The translations under genes and the position numbers were made by a program. This document shows, one piece after another, positions 13,867 to 13,916 of a DNA stretch of 13,916 bases. Origin of the DNA: Pseudomonadota bacterium (GTDB lineage Bacteria > Pseudomonadota > Gammaproteobacteria > Burkholderiales > Burkholderiaceae_C); contig JAEZEB010000239.1 in assembly GCA_023438115.1 (NCBI GenBank), positions 1 through 13,916 of the forward strand, in the 5' to 3' direction. The notes beneath the pieces are model-generated. The model made no database searches. It saw only the letters and a list, made by a program, of their open reading frames with translations, and was not told the origin of the DNA. Positions within the stretch are counted from its first letter, which is position 1. Every line of letters begins with the position of its first letter.

Positions 13867-13916
13867 GTGAAGGATTTCGTCTACATCGGCCGGCCGGCGC
13901 GCGTGCTGTTCGGCGC
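13867..13916 (+). CDS. Probable maleylacetate reductase (N-terminal fragment)
   Basis: Only 16 complete codons are present before the window ends. GTG at 13867 is preceded by AGGAG with 6-nt spacing. The translation, (M)KDFVYIGRPARVLFG, matches the opening of maleylacetate reductases, which start with a FVY.G.PARV.FG strand before the dinucleotide-binding region of the iron-type alcohol dehydrogenase superfamily. These enzymes reduce maleylacetate to 3-oxoadipate with NAD(P)H, after intradiol cleavage of hydroxyquinol or chlorocatechols. That product is the substrate of PcaIJ, encoded about 3.8 kb to the left, which makes the assignment fit the locus. A different Fe-ADH family member remains possible with so little sequence. 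It follows a strong terminator, so it needs its own promoter; GATACA at 13834-13839 is a weak -10 candidate. Confidence 0.7.
   Translation, partial: MKDFVYIGRPARVLFG

Overview
The window is about 13.9 kb of very GC-rich DNA with short intergenic gaps, G/C-rich third codon positions and a gene set typical of a beta-proteobacterium. The combination of a Bug/TctC receptor, a TAXI-TRAP importer, a DUF1841 protein and a diheme c4-like cytochrome points to Burkholderiales, most likely Comamonadaceae (Variovorax/Ramlibacter-like). That assignment is inference from gene content. I see no tRNA, rRNA, CRISPR array, insertion sequence or phage gene, and no stretch over 300 bases lacks a gene.

Layout. 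(1) 55-3629, minus strand: a tight four-gene operon, read right to left as a MoxR AAA+ ATPase, an exported protein of unknown function, a GNAT acetyltransferase and a CoxE-like VWA protein, with gaps of 5, 11 and 10 nt. (2) 3734-4429, plus: an exported diheme c4-like cytochrome, divergent from the operon and closed by a clear terminator. (3) 4498-4929, minus: a DUF1841 protein. (4) 5072-8084, plus: a TAXI-type TRAP receptor and its fused 4TM/12TM permease. (5) 8092-8385, minus: a small unrecognised protein preceded by a nested inverted repeat. (6) 8501-9298, minus: a PcaR/PobR-type IclR regulator. (7) 9360-11927, plus: pcaI, pcaJ and pcaF, the last two steps of the beta-ketoadipate pathway. 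(8) 12022-13779, plus: an SDR oxidoreductase and a Tat-exported Bug/TctC receptor, then a strong terminator. (9) 13867 to the window end: the first codons of a probable maleylacetate reductase.

How the parts fit. Maleylacetate reductase would make 3-oxoadipate. PcaIJ activates 3-oxoadipate to its CoA ester and PcaF cleaves it to succinyl-CoA and acetyl-CoA. The right half therefore looks like an aromatic-catabolic locus fed through hydroxyquinol/maleylacetate, possibly alongside the protocatechuate/catechol route. The divergent IclR regulator probably controls pcaIJF through an operator at 9314-9340 made of three copies of one half-site. The left operon has the MoxR plus VWA architecture of metal-insertion or protein-remodelling chaperones. 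It contains an uncharacterised exported protein and no recognisable client gene, which makes it the least understood system here.
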